From the NCBI GenBank assembly GCA_946478645.1, contig CAMLCW010000298.1, positions 1-6,389 on the forward strand: a DNA stretch of 6,389 bases. Reading direction: 5' to 3'. The position numbers and the translations under genes were made by a program. The notes beneath the pieces were generated by a model. That model was given only the letters and a program-made list of their open reading frames with translations, had not been told where the DNA came from and ran no database searches. Below, one piece after another: positions 5,480 through 6,389 of this stretch (its first letter is position 1; each line of letters begins with the position of its first letter). This DNA is from an uncultured Variovorax sp. (GTDB lineage Bacteria; Pseudomonadota; Gammaproteobacteria; Burkholderiales; Burkholderiaceae).

Positions 5480-6157
5480 ATGCGGCTCCTTGTCATCCAG
5501 GACGAGCCCCGGCCCGCAGACACGCTGAAGCGTGACCTGGAAGCCCACGGCTACGCGGTGGACATGGCGCACAGCGGCACCGAGGCCCGCGCGAAGGCGA
5601 CCGAGGGCCGCCACGCGCTGGTGCTGCTCGACGTGCTGCCGCAGGGCGCCGACGGCTTTGCGGTGCTGCAGGCCATCCGCCGCCGCAGCAACGTGCCGGT
5701 GCTGGTGCTCACCGCGCGCGACACGGTCGAGCACCGGGTCAACGGCTTGCGGCTGGGCGCGGACGATTACCTGGTGAAGCCCTTCCGCCTGCCCGACCTG
5801 CTGGCGCGCGTGCAGGCGCTGCTGCGCCGCGGCGGGCAACGGCCGGACGCGCGCCTGCTTCGGCTCGCCGACCTCGAACTCGACCCCGCCAGCCGCAGCA
5901 GTTGCATGCGCGGCCCGGTGCGCATCGACCTGACGCCCAAGGAGTTCACGCTGCTCGCGGCGCTGATGCGCGCCCGCGGCCAGGTTCTCTCACGCGCGAA
6001 CCTGGCCGAGCAGGTCTGGGACGATCCGCTCGACAGCGACACCAACGTGATCGAGGTCGCCGTCCGAAGGCTGCGCAGCAAGCTCGACGATCCGTTCCCG
6101 CGCAAGCTGCTGCACACCGTGCGCGGCCAGGGCTACGTGCTCGAAGACCGCTCCTGA
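5480..6157 (+). CDS. OmpR/PhoB-family response regulator (heavy-metal CusR/CopR/IrlR-like), orphan in this window
   Basis: This 225-residue two-domain regulator has a receiver (about 1-117) and a winged-helix DNA-binding domain (about 125-223). The receiver has phosphoacceptor D51, T78 (VLTAR), Y97 and K100 (DDYLVKPF). The output domain has IDLTPKEFTLLAALMRARG, LSRANLAEQVWD, DSDTNVIEVAVRRLRSKLD and LLHTVRGQGYVLE, a pattern typical of the metal-responsive CusR/CopR/IrlR branch. Two receiver positions are unusual. The acidic pair after strand 1 reads Q7-D8 instead of E/D-D, and the conserved proline four residues after the phosphoacceptor is Gln55, with proline at 54. Length is normal and the reading frame is intact. 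It starts 24 bases after mog with no clear Shine-Dalgarno sequence, so co-transcription with mog is likely. No histidine kinase is adjacent; the next gene is on the other strand and overlaps its 3' end by 25 bases. Signal and targets are unknown. Confidence 0.93.
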   Translation: MRLLVIQDEPRPADTLKRDLEAHGYAVDMAHSGTEARAKATEGRHALVLLDVLPQGADGFAVLQAIRRRSNVPVLVLTARDTVEHRVNGLRLGADDYLVKPFRLPDLLARVQALLRRGGQRPDARLLRLADLELDPASRSSCMRGPVRIDLTPKEFTLLAALMRARGQVLSRANLAEQVWDDPLDSDTNVIEVAVRRLRSKLDDPFPRKLLHTVRGQGYVLEDRS

Positions 6158-6389
6158 GCCGCTGCCGCAGCAGCCGCGGCCGCAGCCGGCTTCGCCCGCC
6201 CCATCACGAGGTTGATCAGCGGCCCGGTCATCGCCGTGGTGGCGAGCGCCATCACCAGCAGCATGGTGAAGAGCTCCGGGCCGATCAGCCCGGCGTCGAG
6301 CCCGATCTTCATCACGATCAGCTCCATCAGCCCGCGCGCGTTCATCAGCGAGCCGGTGGCCAGGCTGTCGCGCCAGCCGTAGCCGGCCA
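6133..6389 (-). CDS. Cation:proton antiporter (CPA2/Kef-type), C-terminal part only
   Basis: These are the last 84 or so residues of an inner-membrane transporter whose start lies right of the window. The first visible residues, AGYGWRDSLATGSLMNARGLMELIV, then GLDAGLIGPELFTMLLVMALATTAMTGPLINLVMG, are the well-known final two membrane helices of monovalent cation:proton antiporter-2 (CPA2) proteins. N-A-R-G-L-M-E-L stands in for the usual N-T-R-G-L-M-E-L loop. These transporters exchange Na+ or K+ for H+. The protein ends in a soluble tail with ten alanines in a row and QERSSST; no regulatory TrkA-N domain follows, so this is a short-tailed form. The Met at 6345 is internal, not a start. The TAG stop lies within the 3' end of the response regulator gene (25-base convergent overlap). 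Family is firm; ion specificity is unknown. Confidence 0.92.
   Translation of the reverse strand, partial: AGYGWRDSLATGSLMNARGLMELIVMKIGLDAGLIGPELFTMLLVMALATTAMTGPLINLVMGRAKPAAAAAAAAAAQERSSST

Noticed and set aside
4499..5839. A 446-codon minus-strand frame opposite mog and the response regulator
   Set aside because: Its composition is Arg/His/Gly/Ala-rich low-complexity text typical of the antisense of GC-rich genes, and the plus strand holds two clear full-length genes.
5696..5839. A frameshift or damage in the receiver domain
   Set aside because: The odd residues near the phosphoacceptor are plain codon differences; the frame is continuous from receiver to winged helix and the length is normal.
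1..6389. A novel multi-gene defence, mobile or biosynthetic system
   Set aside because: All nine genes, including the two partial ones, belong to known families; there are no integrases, transposases, toxin-antitoxin pairs, reverse transcriptases or effector-like unknown proteins.

Overview
The window is GC-rich, gene-dense DNA with no mobile-element genes, rRNA, tRNA or CRISPR. Gene content, protein style and the order pmbA / yjgA / mog suggest a betaproteobacterium of the Burkholderiales, most likely Comamonadaceae (Variovorax-like). That placement comes from recognising protein families, not from a database comparison.

Left part (1-2616), a likely accessory metabolic or regulatory patch. 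It starts inside a LysR-type regulator gene that runs in from the left. That gene meets an AraC-family regulator tail to tail, with the two stop codons overlapping. The AraC gene is divergent from a fumarylacetoacetate hydrolase (FAH) family gene across a 153-base region that probably holds the promoters. The FAH protein keeps the complete FAHD1-type active-site pattern but begins with a twin-arginine signal and a lipobox. It is therefore predicted to be an exported lipoprotein, which is unusual for this normally cytosolic enzyme family.

Middle part (2620-5455), conserved housekeeping genes. pmbA (tldE) on the minus strand encodes the non-catalytic-looking partner of the TldD/TldE protease. 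It is divergent from yjgA (darP), a 50S ribosome maturation factor, and yjgA is followed by mog, the molybdopterin adenylyltransferase of molybdenum cofactor synthesis. A palindromic repeat of about 100 bases fills the yjgA-mog gap. Its last arm contains the Shine-Dalgarno sequence of mog inside a perfect 8-bp stem.

Right part (5480-6389). A complete OmpR/PhoB-type response regulator, close to the heavy-metal (CusR/CopR/IrlR) branch, follows mog by 24 bases and has no kinase next to it in the window. Its receiver lacks one of the usual acidic pocket residues and has a shifted proline. Its 3' end overlaps the 3' end of a CPA2-family cation:proton antiporter gene that enters from the right on the minus strand.

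The window looks mostly ordinary, and I see no multi-gene undescribed system. The observations most worth a second look are the Tat-lipoprotein FAH enzyme and the repeat that carries the mog ribosome binding site.
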